Both the position numbers and the translations under genes were made by a program. Under the pieces are notes generated by a model. It saw only the letters and a program-made list of their open reading frames with translations, was not told where the DNA came from and made no database searches. A stretch of DNA of 64,000 nucleotides, taken from positions 87,282 to 151,281 of the forward strand of contig NZ_FULE01000018.1 of assembly GCF_900163965.1 (NCBI RefSeq), given 5' to 3'. Below, piece by piece: positions 57,332 through 64,000 of this stretch; position 1 is the first letter of the stretch, and every line of letters starts with the position of its first letter. This stretch comes from Vibrio ruber DSM 16370 (GTDB lineage: Bacteria; Pseudomonadota; Gammaproteobacteria; Enterobacterales; Vibrionaceae).

Positions 57332-58759
57332 GTGACAGACTTAATCAATTTACTAAATGACCTGCTTTGGGGGTCAATCCTTGTATATCTATTGGTGGGC
57401 GTCGGGATTTATTTCACTATCCGACTTGAGTTTATTCAAATTCGTCATTTCCGCCATATGTTCAGTGTGTTGAAAAATAGCCGTAAATCAGATAAAGCGG
57501 GTATTTCTTCTTTTCAGGCGTTGTGTACCAGCCTTGCTGCCAGAGTCGGAACCGGAAACATGGCAGGGGTTGCGGTGGCACTCACAGCCGGTGGACCAGG
57601 CGCTATTTTCTGGATGTGGATGACTGCGATGGTCGGGATGGCGACATCCTTTGCTGAAAGTGCATTAGCACAATTGTATAAGACCAAAGATCGTGATGGT
57701 AACTATCGTGGTGGTCCGGCTTACTACATGGAAAAAGGCTTAGGAATGCGCTGGATGGGAGTTCTGTTCTCCATTTTCCTGATGATTGCATTCGGTTTGG
57801 TTTTCAATGCAGTGCAAGCGAACTCAATTACCAATGCCATGAATACCGCGTTTGGCTATGAGCCTGTGTATATCGGGGCTGGTATTGTAATTTTATCAGC
57901 GTTTGTGATTTTCGGTGGTATCCGGAAAATTGCCCGCACCGCTGAATTAATTGTTCCGTTGATGGCGCTGGCCTATTTGGCGATTGCTATTTTCATTCTG
58001 CTGACAAACATTGATAAGCTTCCGGCCGTCTTTAGTCTGATTTTTAAAAGTGCTTTTGGTTTTCAGGAAGCCGCTGCCGGTGGTTTAGGGTATATGATTG
58101 CTCAAGCGATGATCAATGGTGTCAAACGTGGGCTGTTTTCAAATGAGGCCGGGATGGGGTCTGCACCGAATGCGGCTGCAACGGCAACACCATATCCACC
58201 GCATCCTGCATCTCAGGGCTATGTACAGATGCTGGGGGTATTTATCGATACCATTGTGATCTGTTCTGCTACGGTTGCGATTATCTTGATGTCAGGTGAG
58301 TATGTGCCGCATGGCGAAATTACCGGGATTGAATTAACGCAGCGTGCGTTGGACACTCAGGTCGGTGGATGGGGCAGTATTTTTGTTGCCTTTGCTATTT
58401 TCTTCTTTGCCTTTACATCAATTATTGCCAATTACTCGTATGCTGAGACCAACTTGGTGTTCCTTGAACACAACAATAAAAGGGGCTTAGCGATTTTTCG
58501 GGTAGTTTTCCTGGCGATGGTCATGTTCGGTTCTCTGGCGACATTGCCGACTGTTTGGTCGATGGCTGATGTGTCGATGGGGTTGATGGCGATTGTGAAT
58601 CTAATCGCGATTCTGTTGTTATCTGGCATTGTGGTGAAACTGGCGAAAGACTATAACCGTCAGTTGAAAGCCGGTAAGGTACCAACCTTTAATGTGAAAG
58701 ACTATCCTGAATTGCAGTCTCAGTTAGAAGAAGGCATCTGGGAAAATCCGAAAGATTAA
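57332..58759 (+). CDS. Alanine/glycine:cation symporter (AGCS family)
   Basis: This 475-residue inner-membrane transporter of the AGCS family imports alanine or glycine with sodium or protons. About ten membrane helices are visible, with the family motifs GISSFQALCTSLAARVGTGNMAGVA, GGPAYYMEKGLG, NGVKRGLFSNEAGMGSAPNAAA and YSYAETN. The start is GTG 57332 with AGAGG 5 bp upstream. Its place before yaaA parallels E. coli yaaJ-yaaA near the thr operon. The C-terminus is a short cytoplasmic tail. The precise substrate is inferred from the family. Confidence 0.92.
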   Translation: MTDLINLLNDLLWGSILVYLLVGVGIYFTIRLEFIQIRHFRHMFSVLKNSRKSDKAGISSFQALCTSLAARVGTGNMAGVAVALTAGGPGAIFWMWMTAMVGMATSFAESALAQLYKTKDRDGNYRGGPAYYMEKGLGMRWMGVLFSIFLMIAFGLVFNAVQANSITNAMNTAFGYEPVYIGAGIVILSAFVIFGGIRKIARTAELIVPLMALAYLAIAIFILLTNIDKLPAVFSLIFKSAFGFQEAAAGGLGYMIAQAMINGVKRGLFSNEAGMGSAPNAAATATPYPPHPASQGYVQMLGVFIDTIVICSATVAIILMSGEYVPHGEITGIELTQRALDTQVGGWGSIFVAFAIFFFAFTSIIANYSYAETNLVFLEHNNKRGLAIFRVVFLAMVMFGSLATLPTVWSMADVSMGLMAIVNLIAILLLSGIVVKLAKDYNRQLKAGKVPTFNVKDYPELQSQLEEGIWENPKD

Positions 58760-58787
58760 TTATTGGTAAAACCGATAAGAAGGATTG

Positions 58788-58821
58788 AAAAAGCCATGCA
58801 GACAACGCATGGCTTTTTTTG
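58788..58821 (+). terminator. Symporter gene terminator
   Basis: AAGCCATGC, a 7-base loop and GCATGGCTT form a 9-bp stem followed by a long T-run, about 30 bp after the stop. Confidence 0.92.
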
Positions 58822-58922
58822 TACGCTATAACGATAAAACATGTCGGATTCAAGTGTATGAATCTGATTGGTCACATTAATGACCTCAATCATATAATGA
58901 TCAGCAGAGAAAGGAACAGAGT

Positions 58923-59696
58923 ATGTTAATCGTCGTTTCCCCCGCTAAAACACTGGATTATGAGTCACCTTTACAGACCGATAAACATACGATCCCTGAA
59001 TTACTCGACCATTCAAAAGAGTTAATTGAGGTTTGTCGCCAGTTAACGCCCGCAGATATTGCTTCACTAATGAAAGTGAGTGATAAGATTGCCGGGTTGA
59101 ATGTCGCCCGGTTTGCCGAGTGGAGTAAACAATTTTCTTTTGAGAATGCCCGACAAGCGATTCTGGCATTTAAAGGCGATGTGTATACCGGGCTTGAAGC
59201 AGAGACTCTCTCTGACGATGATTTGGATTATGCCCAGCAGCATTTACGGATGTTGTCAGGCCTTTATGGTTTACTGAAACCCCTTGACTTAATGCAGCCT
59301 TATCGATTGGAAATGGGCACAAAGTTGGCCAACCCTCGTGGTAATAATCTCTATCAGTTTTGGGACAATGTCATTACTGAAAAACTGAATGAGTCGATTC
59401 AAGCGCAGGGGGATAACATTCTAGTGAATCTGGCATCCAACGAGTATTTTAAAGCAGTTCATGTGAAGGCATTAGATGCCCGAGTGATTACACCGGTGTT
59501 TAAAGATTGCAAAAATGGCCAATATAAAGTGATTAGCTTCTACGCGAAAAAAGCGCGAGGCATGATGGCTCGATATATTATTGAGAATCGAATCTCGTCT
59601 GTAGAGCAATTATTGGCATTCAATGTCGCCGGGTATGAATATGATGCCGGAGAGTCCACTGCGACAGAATTGGTTTTCAAACGGGAAGAACAGTAA
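58923..59696 (+). CDS. yaaA: Peroxide stress protein YaaA (DUF328)
   Basis: YaaA is a small DNA-binding protein that lowers free iron and limits damage during hydrogen peroxide stress in E. coli. It is 257 residues, the usual family length. The N-terminal [16 protein letters not shown], the middle [43 protein letters not shown] and [11 protein letters not shown] are the family blocks. It starts a likely operon with the small gene at 59716 and yjjV. Confidence 0.96.
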   Translation: MLIVVSPAKTLDYESPLQTDKHTIPELLDHSKELIEVCRQLTPADIASLMKVSDKIAGLNVARFAEWSKQFSFENARQAILAFKGDVYTGLEAETLSDDDLDYAQQHLRMLSGLYGLLKPLDLMQPYRLEMGTKLANPRGNNLYQFWDNVITEKLNESIQAQGDNILVNLASNEYFKAVHVKALDARVITPVFKDCKNGQYKVISFYAKKARGMMARYIIENRISSVEQLLAFNVAGYEYDAGESTATELVFKREEQ

Positions 59697-59715
59697 TTGT
59701 TCGGAGGATAGGCAG

Positions 59716-59874
59716 ATGTGGTACTGGGTGAAACGTTGTCTGGTTCGTTACGATAGCTGGTGCCAGCGTATGGGCTTAACACCGGCACAAAAACGAAGTT
59801 GTGTGCCTTATCGAAGTGAAGGGACCGATGCGACTCAAAGCAAGCGTCCGGTAAACCATGACAAACACCGCTAA
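59716..59874 (+). CDS. Small conserved-type protein (probably DUF5363)
   Basis: A 52-residue basic protein starts MWYWVKRCLVRYDSWCQRMG. The middle segment RMGLTPAQKRSCVPYR resembles a family annotated as DUF5363 in vibrios; I give that name from memory and with caution. GGAGG (59703-59707) lies 8 bp upstream, and the gene fits tightly between yaaA (19 bp) and yjjV (17-bp overlap), which supports translation. The function is unknown. Confidence 0.65.
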   Translation: MWYWVKRCLVRYDSWCQRMGLTPAQKRSCVPYRSEGTDATQSKRPVNHDKHR

Positions 59875-60670
59875 GCCCAGACTGTTTGATACCCATTGCC
59901 ACCTTGACTTTGAACCATTTCAGCCTGATGTCAGGTGGCATTGGCAGCAGGCTTGTGATGCCAGTGTTTCACGCCTTCTGATTCCTTCTGTAGGCATCAG
60001 TAACTGGGGGGCGGTGCAAGAACTGACCACCATCGCACCACAGCAATTATACTATGCTCTTGGTTTTCACCCCTATTTTTTAAATACCGATTGCCCAGAA
60101 ATGAGTTGCTCTGAACGGATGGCGTTTTTAGAAGAACGTCTGGCCATTTCTGATGAAAATTGTGTCGCGATTGGCGAGTGTGGATTAGATGCCATTGTCG
60201 ATGTTTCACCGGCGCTTCAGGAAGCGATCTTGATTGCTCAACTGAGTATTGCTCAGCATGCCGGCTTACCCATCATTCTCCATAGCCGCAAGACCCAGTC
60301 ACGATTGTTGCAGTTAATCAAACGACATAAATTTACCCGGGGTGGGGTATTACATGCCTTTTCGGGCAGTGAGCAGCAAGCGCAGGCATTTATTCAGTTG
60401 GGGTTTAAAATTGGTATTGGTGGTGTGATCACTTATCCCCGGGCTGCAAAGACACGGCGAACCGTTGCCCGGCTGCCGCTAGAGAGTTTGGTACTCGAAA
60501 CGGATGCCCCGGATATGCCATTGTGCGGATTACAGGGGCAGGCCAATCATCCCAAATATTTACCTTTAGTTTTACAAACTTTGGCACAACTGAAGACGTG
60601 TGATGTCACGGATATTGCCGCGCACTTATGGCTGAATAGCCACCAAGTCTTTGGTATTGATGCGGACTGA
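59858..60670 (+). CDS. yjjV: TatD-family metal-dependent hydrolase (YjjV-like)
   Basis: This is a 270-residue TIM-barrel metallohydrolase of the TatD family of DNases. The metal-binding DTHCHLDF is at the N-terminus, followed by GECGLD, LHSRKTQSRLL, HAFSGSEQQAQAFIQLGFKIGIGG and ETDAPDMPL. The last blocks align better with E. coli YjjV than with TatD or YcfH. It overlaps the small gene upstream, so it is probably co-transcribed with yaaA. Confidence 0.88.
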   Translation: MTNTAKPRLFDTHCHLDFEPFQPDVRWHWQQACDASVSRLLIPSVGISNWGAVQELTTIAPQQLYYALGFHPYFLNTDCPEMSCSERMAFLEERLAISDENCVAIGECGLDAIVDVSPALQEAILIAQLSIAQHAGLPIILHSRKTQSRLLQLIKRHKFTRGGVLHAFSGSEQQAQAFIQLGFKIGIGGVITYPRAAKTRRTVARLPLESLVLETDAPDMPLCGLQGQANHPKYLPLVLQTLAQLKTCDVTDIAAHLWLNSHQVFGIDAD

Positions 60671-61468
60671 CGTTTCGTCAATCTATGTCTGCGGGGATTG
60701 CGTGCCGATCATGTGTTATTACAGACATGATATAAAAATATCGCAGCAGTCATCTTCTATACCTCACTTTTCACATTTATATGCATATATCCGATCTTGA
60801 AATGCATTGTTCGTCTACTCTTCATGTCAATGCATTCACTAAATACATTTATAGATCTGTAGGTAATCATCGAGCTGATTACTTTTGTAAGTGAAAATTT
60901 ACTTTTTGAGCATGGATCACATTTTTACTGATATTTAGTATGGTATTTAACTGCTTGTGTTCGTTTTTTGTTAAAAACAACCAGTTTTATGAGGAAACAT
61001 GCGATTTTTTTGTGAATTGCATCGTTTATTTTTGTAATTTAATCAATTTTTGTTTCATTTTGGTGCAATCCCAAGAGCAAGGGAATTCAACATCAAATAG
61101 TTGATATTTCTATATAATGTAATGTTTGATATGCCACAAAATTATGATGTGGTTTATCTGATATAGTCATTTTTGCTAGCTGATTCTATTTTTTGGTGCA
61201 ATCGTTTGATATCTGCAAATTGTCGTATTGTATGAATGTTGCATATAACTTTGTTTGCTTGATGTTGATTTTTTGTTAACTGATGATGTTGAATGGTTTT
61301 CGGTTTGGCAGTTTTTGTGATTAGTATCAATAATTGTGGTGAATGATTTTTCTTTTGTGGATAAATGTGTGACCCGTAATTGCTTTTGACTTGGGGCATC
61401 GTATAATCCGCCACCGAAATGTCTTCCTCCACTCAAACGAATAATTCACGTATAAGGATTCATAAACT
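60671..61468. other. Long AT-rich regulatory region upstream of nupC
   Basis: These 798 bp are AT-rich and hold no gene I can support; frames at 61154-61436 on the minus strand lack ribosome sites. A 13-bp direct repeat TTTTGGTGCAATC occurs at 61058-61070 and 61191-61203. The right-hand 150 bp hold the nupC promoter elements described separately. A half-CRP site GATCACATTT lies at 60918-60927. Binding by H-NS-like proteins would be expected from the composition. Confidence 0.5.
61316..61407 (+). promoter_or_regulatory. nupC promoter with two CRP-like sites
   Basis: TTGCTT (61380-61385), a 16-bp spacer and TATAAT (61402-61407) form the core promoter. TGTGA-N6-TCAAT (61316-61331) and TGTGA-N6-ATTGC (61368-61383) are CRP-like sites whose centres are 52 bp apart. 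The nearer one lies close to -40 of the predicted start. Paired CRP sites with this spacing are typical of CytR/CRP-controlled nucleoside genes. The right half of the proximal site is weak. Confidence 0.5.
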
Positions 61469-62731
61469 ATGGGCTTGTTTATGAGCGTAGTGGGAATGGT
61501 TGTTCTACTTGGAATAGCCTTTCTGCTGTCAGATAATCGTAAAGCGATCAATTTTAGAACGGTTGGCGGCGCTTTCGCCATCCAATTTTTACTCGGTGGG
61601 TTTATTCTTTATAGCCCCTGGGGTCGAGACCTTCTGGCCGGATTAACCTCTGGCGTACAGAACGTCATTAACTACGGCAAGGATGGTACCGGGTTCTTGT
61701 TTGGCAGCTTAGTGAACTTTTCGGTTGATGGGCTGGGTTTCATCTTCGCGTTTCAAGTTCTTCCTGCAGTGGTGTTTTTCTGTTCTCTGATTGCGGTCCT
61801 GTACTACATTGGGGTTATGCCGGTAGCCATTAAAATCATTGGTGGTGCCTTACAGAAAGCATTAGGAACATCTCGTGCAGAATCGATGTCTGCTGCTGCC
61901 AACATCTTTGTCGGTCAGACCGAAGCACCATTAGTCGTTCGTCCTTACGTACCGAAAATGACTCAGTCTGAGCTGTTTGCCATCATGTGTGGTGGTCTGG
62001 CTTCGATTGCCGGGAGTGTTCTTGCCGGATATGCCGCGATGGGGGTTCGTCTGGAGTTTTTGGTTGCCGCATCTTTTATGGCCGCTCCGGGTGGATTACT
62101 GTTTGCCAAAATCATGAAACCAGAAACGGAAACGCCCCATAGTCATGAACTGACGGATTTTGATGATGGTAATGATAAGCCATCGAATCTGATTGATGCT
62201 GCTGCCAGCGGCGCGTCGACCGGGATGCAACTGGCGCTGAATATTGGCGCGATGTTACTGGCGTTTGTCGGCTTGATTGCTTTAGTCAACGGGATGCTGG
62301 GTGGTATCGGCGGCTGGTTTGGTATGCCAGAGCTTTCTCTGAACTTGATTCTTGGTTGGTTGTTCTCTCCACTAGCCTTCATCATCGGTGTTCCTTGGTC
62401 TGAAGCGACAACCGCCGGTTCATTTATCGGGCAGAAGATTGTACTGAATGAGTTTGTTGCTTATTCCAACTTTGTGCCTTACATCGGTGATCACGCTCAG
62501 GTTGTTGCTGCAACAGGGCAAGTGATGTCAGAGAAAACAACTGCAATTATCTCTTTTGCCTTATGTGGCTTTGCTAATTTATCTTCAATTGCCATTCTGT
62601 TGGGTGGTCTGGGTGGGATTGCACCGAATCGCAGACATGATATTGCTCGGATGGGTATCAAAGCTGTGATTGCCGGTACATTATCCAATTTAATGGCTGC
62701 TACGATTGCGGGTCTTTTCCTCTCTTTCTAG
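61469..62731 (+). CDS. nupC: Concentrative nucleoside transporter NupC
   Basis: This 420-residue sodium-coupled nucleoside transporter of the CNT family is very similar along its length to the V. cholerae CNT protein whose structure is known. The N-terminal MSVVGMVVLLGIAFLLS helix, NRKAINFRTVGGAFAIQF, the substrate-binding ANIFVGQTEAPLVVRP hairpin and GGLASIAGSVLAGYA are seen. The second hairpin region (VPWSEATTAGSFIGQK, NEFVAY) and ISFALCGFANLSS complete the fold. It likely imports uridine, cytidine and adenosine. Confidence 0.96.
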   Translation: MGLFMSVVGMVVLLGIAFLLSDNRKAINFRTVGGAFAIQFLLGGFILYSPWGRDLLAGLTSGVQNVINYGKDGTGFLFGSLVNFSVDGLGFIFAFQVLPAVVFFCSLIAVLYYIGVMPVAIKIIGGALQKALGTSRAESMSAAANIFVGQTEAPLVVRPYVPKMTQSELFAIMCGGLASIAGSVLAGYAAMGVRLEFLVAASFMAAPGGLLFAKIMKPETETPHSHELTDFDDGNDKPSNLIDAAASGASTGMQLALNIGAMLLAFVGLIALVNGMLGGIGGWFGMPELSLNLILGWLFSPLAFIIGVPWSEATTAGSFIGQKIVLNEFVAYSNFVPYIGDHAQVVAATGQVMSEKTTAIISFALCGFANLSSIAILLGGLGGIAPNRRHDIARMGIKAVIAGTLSNLMAATIAGLFLSF

Positions 62732-62814
62732 TCAGCAGAAGAGCATCTATATTTAATGCGCCTCAGAGATGCCAAGAGAATATAGTAAATTCTATGTAAT
62801 TATCTAACTGACTG

Positions 62815-62850
62815 AAAGCCCTTTGAATGCTTAATTCTTAGGGCTTTTTT
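62815..62850 (+). terminator. nupC terminator
   Basis: AAAGCCCT (62815-62822), a 17-base loop and AGGGCTTT (62840-62847) form an 8-bp stem ending in a T-run, about 85 bp after the stop. Confidence 0.8.
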
Positions 62851-62991
62851 ATTATTACACCGTGTGTAAATAAGTGTATAAAAATCAAAAGCGGTAATTA
62901 GGACACATATCAGGTTAAGAGGCGGCATTGTTTTCGGTAGCCGCGTAGAAGGTTATAGGAGTGACAACTGAGTACTAAAGCTGTAACTCGA

Positions 62992-63570
62992 CTACTTGCT
63001 AGTTGCCAAACGAGTGGCTAATCCCAAGAATACTAAGCCTAATATTCCATCAATATGACGCCCTAGACTTAATTTACCATTGATAAAAGAGCCAAGTTTG
63101 CTAAATACAAGTGAAAACAATATGTTAATTATCAGAGCTGTAGTGCTTAGTAATAATCCCAAAATCAAAATTTGCGAAGTAACATCGATCTGTGAACTAG
63201 TGAATTGAGGTAAGAACATGCTAAAAAATAGCAGGGCTTTGGGATTCATCAAATTATTAAATAAACCCTGATAAATTAGCCGGGTCATAGTCAGAGATTT
63301 AGTTTTTGTATCATTCTTCTCTGCAAAATCGTCACTAAGCCATGACTTAAGCATTTTCAAACCTAGCCAAGCAAGATATAGAGCGCCAACAATCTTAACT
63401 CCTAGAGCCAAAGTTGGTACAGCCTGCAATAGTTGACCAAGACCAAACGCCACCAAAAAAGTCTGAACTAGCCCAGCTATAAAAACCCCGAAGGCTATCG
63501 AAGCTCCCGATTTAAACCCACGAACTGAAGAATAAGTTGAAATCAGCAACAAATCTGGGCCAGGGGAAAG
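62992..63570 (-). pseudogene. LysE/RhtB-family amino acid exporter, 5' end cut off by an IS
   Basis: About 190 codons of a LysE/RhtB-type exporter remain, with membrane helices and a typical C-terminal NLMNPKALLFFSMFLPQF. The conserved N-terminal motif LSPGPDLLLIS is still readable just before the junction at about 63570. The family's first ~15 residues are replaced by insertion-sequence DNA. No ATG or GTG is available upstream in frame before a stop inside the IS; only TTG 63552 could start translation, without a good ribosome site. The gene is visibly more AT-rich than the housekeeping genes, suggesting acquired DNA. Confidence 0.85.
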
Positions 63571-63643
63571 TGTAACCCTCCCCGAAAAAATGGACGCTGG
63601 TAAATAGGGCTTTTCCGTTTACACTGAAATAAACGGAGAGTGC

Positions 63644-63784
63644 ATGATGAAAAAATCACGCTATACAGAAACGCAAATCGTCAAGATCCTGAAGGAAGTC
63701 GAAGCCGGCAGGAAAGTCAATGAAGTGTGCCGCGAATACGGGATCTCTGATGCAACCTACTATAACTGTGACCTGCTCCCCTAA
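63644..63784 (+). pseudogene. Truncated IS3-family transposase OrfA
   Basis: A helix-turn-helix OrfA start, MMKKSRYTETQIVKILKEVE, continues to GISDATYYN near residue 41. It then runs into the left end of the inner IS and stops after five foreign codons. GGAG lies before the start. The expected next residue in the family is Trp (TGG), of which TG remains, so the break is at about 63768. Confidence 0.85.
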
Positions 63785-64000
63785 ATCTAGTCCAGTCTAT
63801 ACTTAGTGATGTTCATCCAACCAAGGAGATGATGAACATGAAGAAGCGATTCAACGAACAACAGATCATTACCATTCTTAAAGAAGCCGAAGCAGGTATT
63901 CCCGTCAGGGAGTTGTGCCGTAAACACGGGATCTCGGATGCGACTTTTTACACCTGGCGCAAAAAATATGCGGGAATGGATGTCTCCGAAGCCCGTCGGC
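63769..64000 (+). mobile_element. IS3-family insertion sequence, inner copy (partial)
   Basis: A second left end, starting TGACCTGCTCCCCTAAATCT at about 63769, lies within orfA of the outer element and leads into its own orfA. The insertion is in the same orientation. The right end is outside the window. Confidence 0.78.
63838..64000 (+). CDS. IS3-family transposase OrfA (5' part)
   Basis: This is the N-terminal 54 residues of OrfA from the inner IS, starting MKKRFNEQQIITILKEAEAG. It continues through the helix-turn-helix LCRKHGISDATFYTWRKKY to GMDVSEARR at the window edge. AAGGAG lies before a cluster of in-frame ATGs (63829, 63832, 63838); 63838 has the best spacing. OrfA normally gives the DNA-binding part of the OrfAB transposase made by frameshifting. 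Confidence 0.88.
   Translation, partial: MKKRFNEQQIITILKEAEAGIPVRELCRKHGISDATFYTWRKKYAGMDVSEARR

Larger units (their letters stand above)
63571..64000 (+). mobile_element. IS3-family insertion sequence, outer copy (interrupted)
   Basis: The left end begins TGTAACCCTCCCCGAAAAAA at the point where the LysE reading frame loses its family sequence. It is followed, about 75 bp inside, by the orfA of an IS3-family element. The element is interrupted at about 63768 by a second IS and its remainder would lie beyond the window. Confidence 0.78.

Noticed and set aside
61154..61436. Two overlapping minus-strand frames of 86-92 codons upstream of nupC
   Set aside because: Both are rich in Asn/Lys/Gln/His from AT-rich DNA, overlap the nupC promoter and lack ribosome sites.
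62851..62991. Possible integron cassette or attC site around the AT-rich LysE gene
   Set aside because: The gene looks acquired, but no VCR-like attC core or inverted structure is seen beside it.

Overview
This window is a stretch of a Vibrionaceae chromosome (Gammaproteobacteria; a Vibrio by gene content and order). The evidence is the order mur/fts cluster - lpxC - dciA - secA - mutT - dapB - carAB, an adjacent pair of glutamate synthase operons, convergent arcB/arcA, and thrABC next to an RraA-like gene. Two small families typical of Vibrio and relatives (DUF3545 and a probable DUF5363) and a nucleoside transporter resembling the Vibrio cholerae NupC/CNT protein support this. The species cannot be named from the sequence. 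Almost all of the window is core genome. Only the last ~1 kb is clearly accessory.

1-13 kb (+): the end of the dcw cluster. It holds murE (3' part), murF, mraY, murD, ftsW, murG, murC, ftsQ, ftsA, ftsZ and lpxC. These make and flip the peptidoglycan precursor, build the early divisome, and commit to lipid A synthesis. No ddl gene lies between murC and ftsQ; a good sigma70 promoter sits there instead. lpxC has its own promoter, with a perfect palindrome in the spacer and a hairpin at the predicted 5' end of the mRNA.

13-23 kb: dciA (helicase loader, -) diverges from secA (+). It occupies the place where secM lies in E. coli. Then come mutT, dapB and carAB (+), with a candidate promoter and tandem ARG-box-like sites before the UUG-started carA.

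23-28 kb: a TSUP permease (+) overlaps the end of a LysR regulator (-). Then, all on -, come a TRIC-family channel, btuF, cbiB and mtnN, which resembles the E. coli mtnN-btuF-yadS group with a cobalamin gene inserted.

28-41 kb (-): two complete, divergent glutamate synthase (GOGAT) operons in tandem, each gltB-gltD. They are separated by a terminator and a striking 13-bp inverted repeat.

41-48 kb: yhcC, a PAS/GGDEF protein with a degenerate active site but intact inhibitory-site motif, arcB, convergent arcA, a DUF3293 gene and an RraA-like gene. An FNR-type box lies in the arcA/DUF3293 intergenic region.

48-60.7 kb: the threonine operon with a complete attenuator and leader peptide, grcA with two FNR boxes exactly 53 bp apart, nfo, ung, a hemerythrin-like gene, DUF3545, an alanine/glycine:cation symporter, yaaA, a small DUF5363-like gene and a TatD-family nuclease.

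60.7-64 kb: a long AT-rich regulatory region, nupC, then a LysE-family exporter gene cut by an IS3-family element. That element is itself interrupted by a second IS3-family element running off the end of the window.

I found no phage, CRISPR, toxin or defence system and no clear new multigene system. The items most worth a second look are the degenerate GGDEF protein beside arcB, the gltB operator-like repeat, small unannotated genes, and the regulatory sites.
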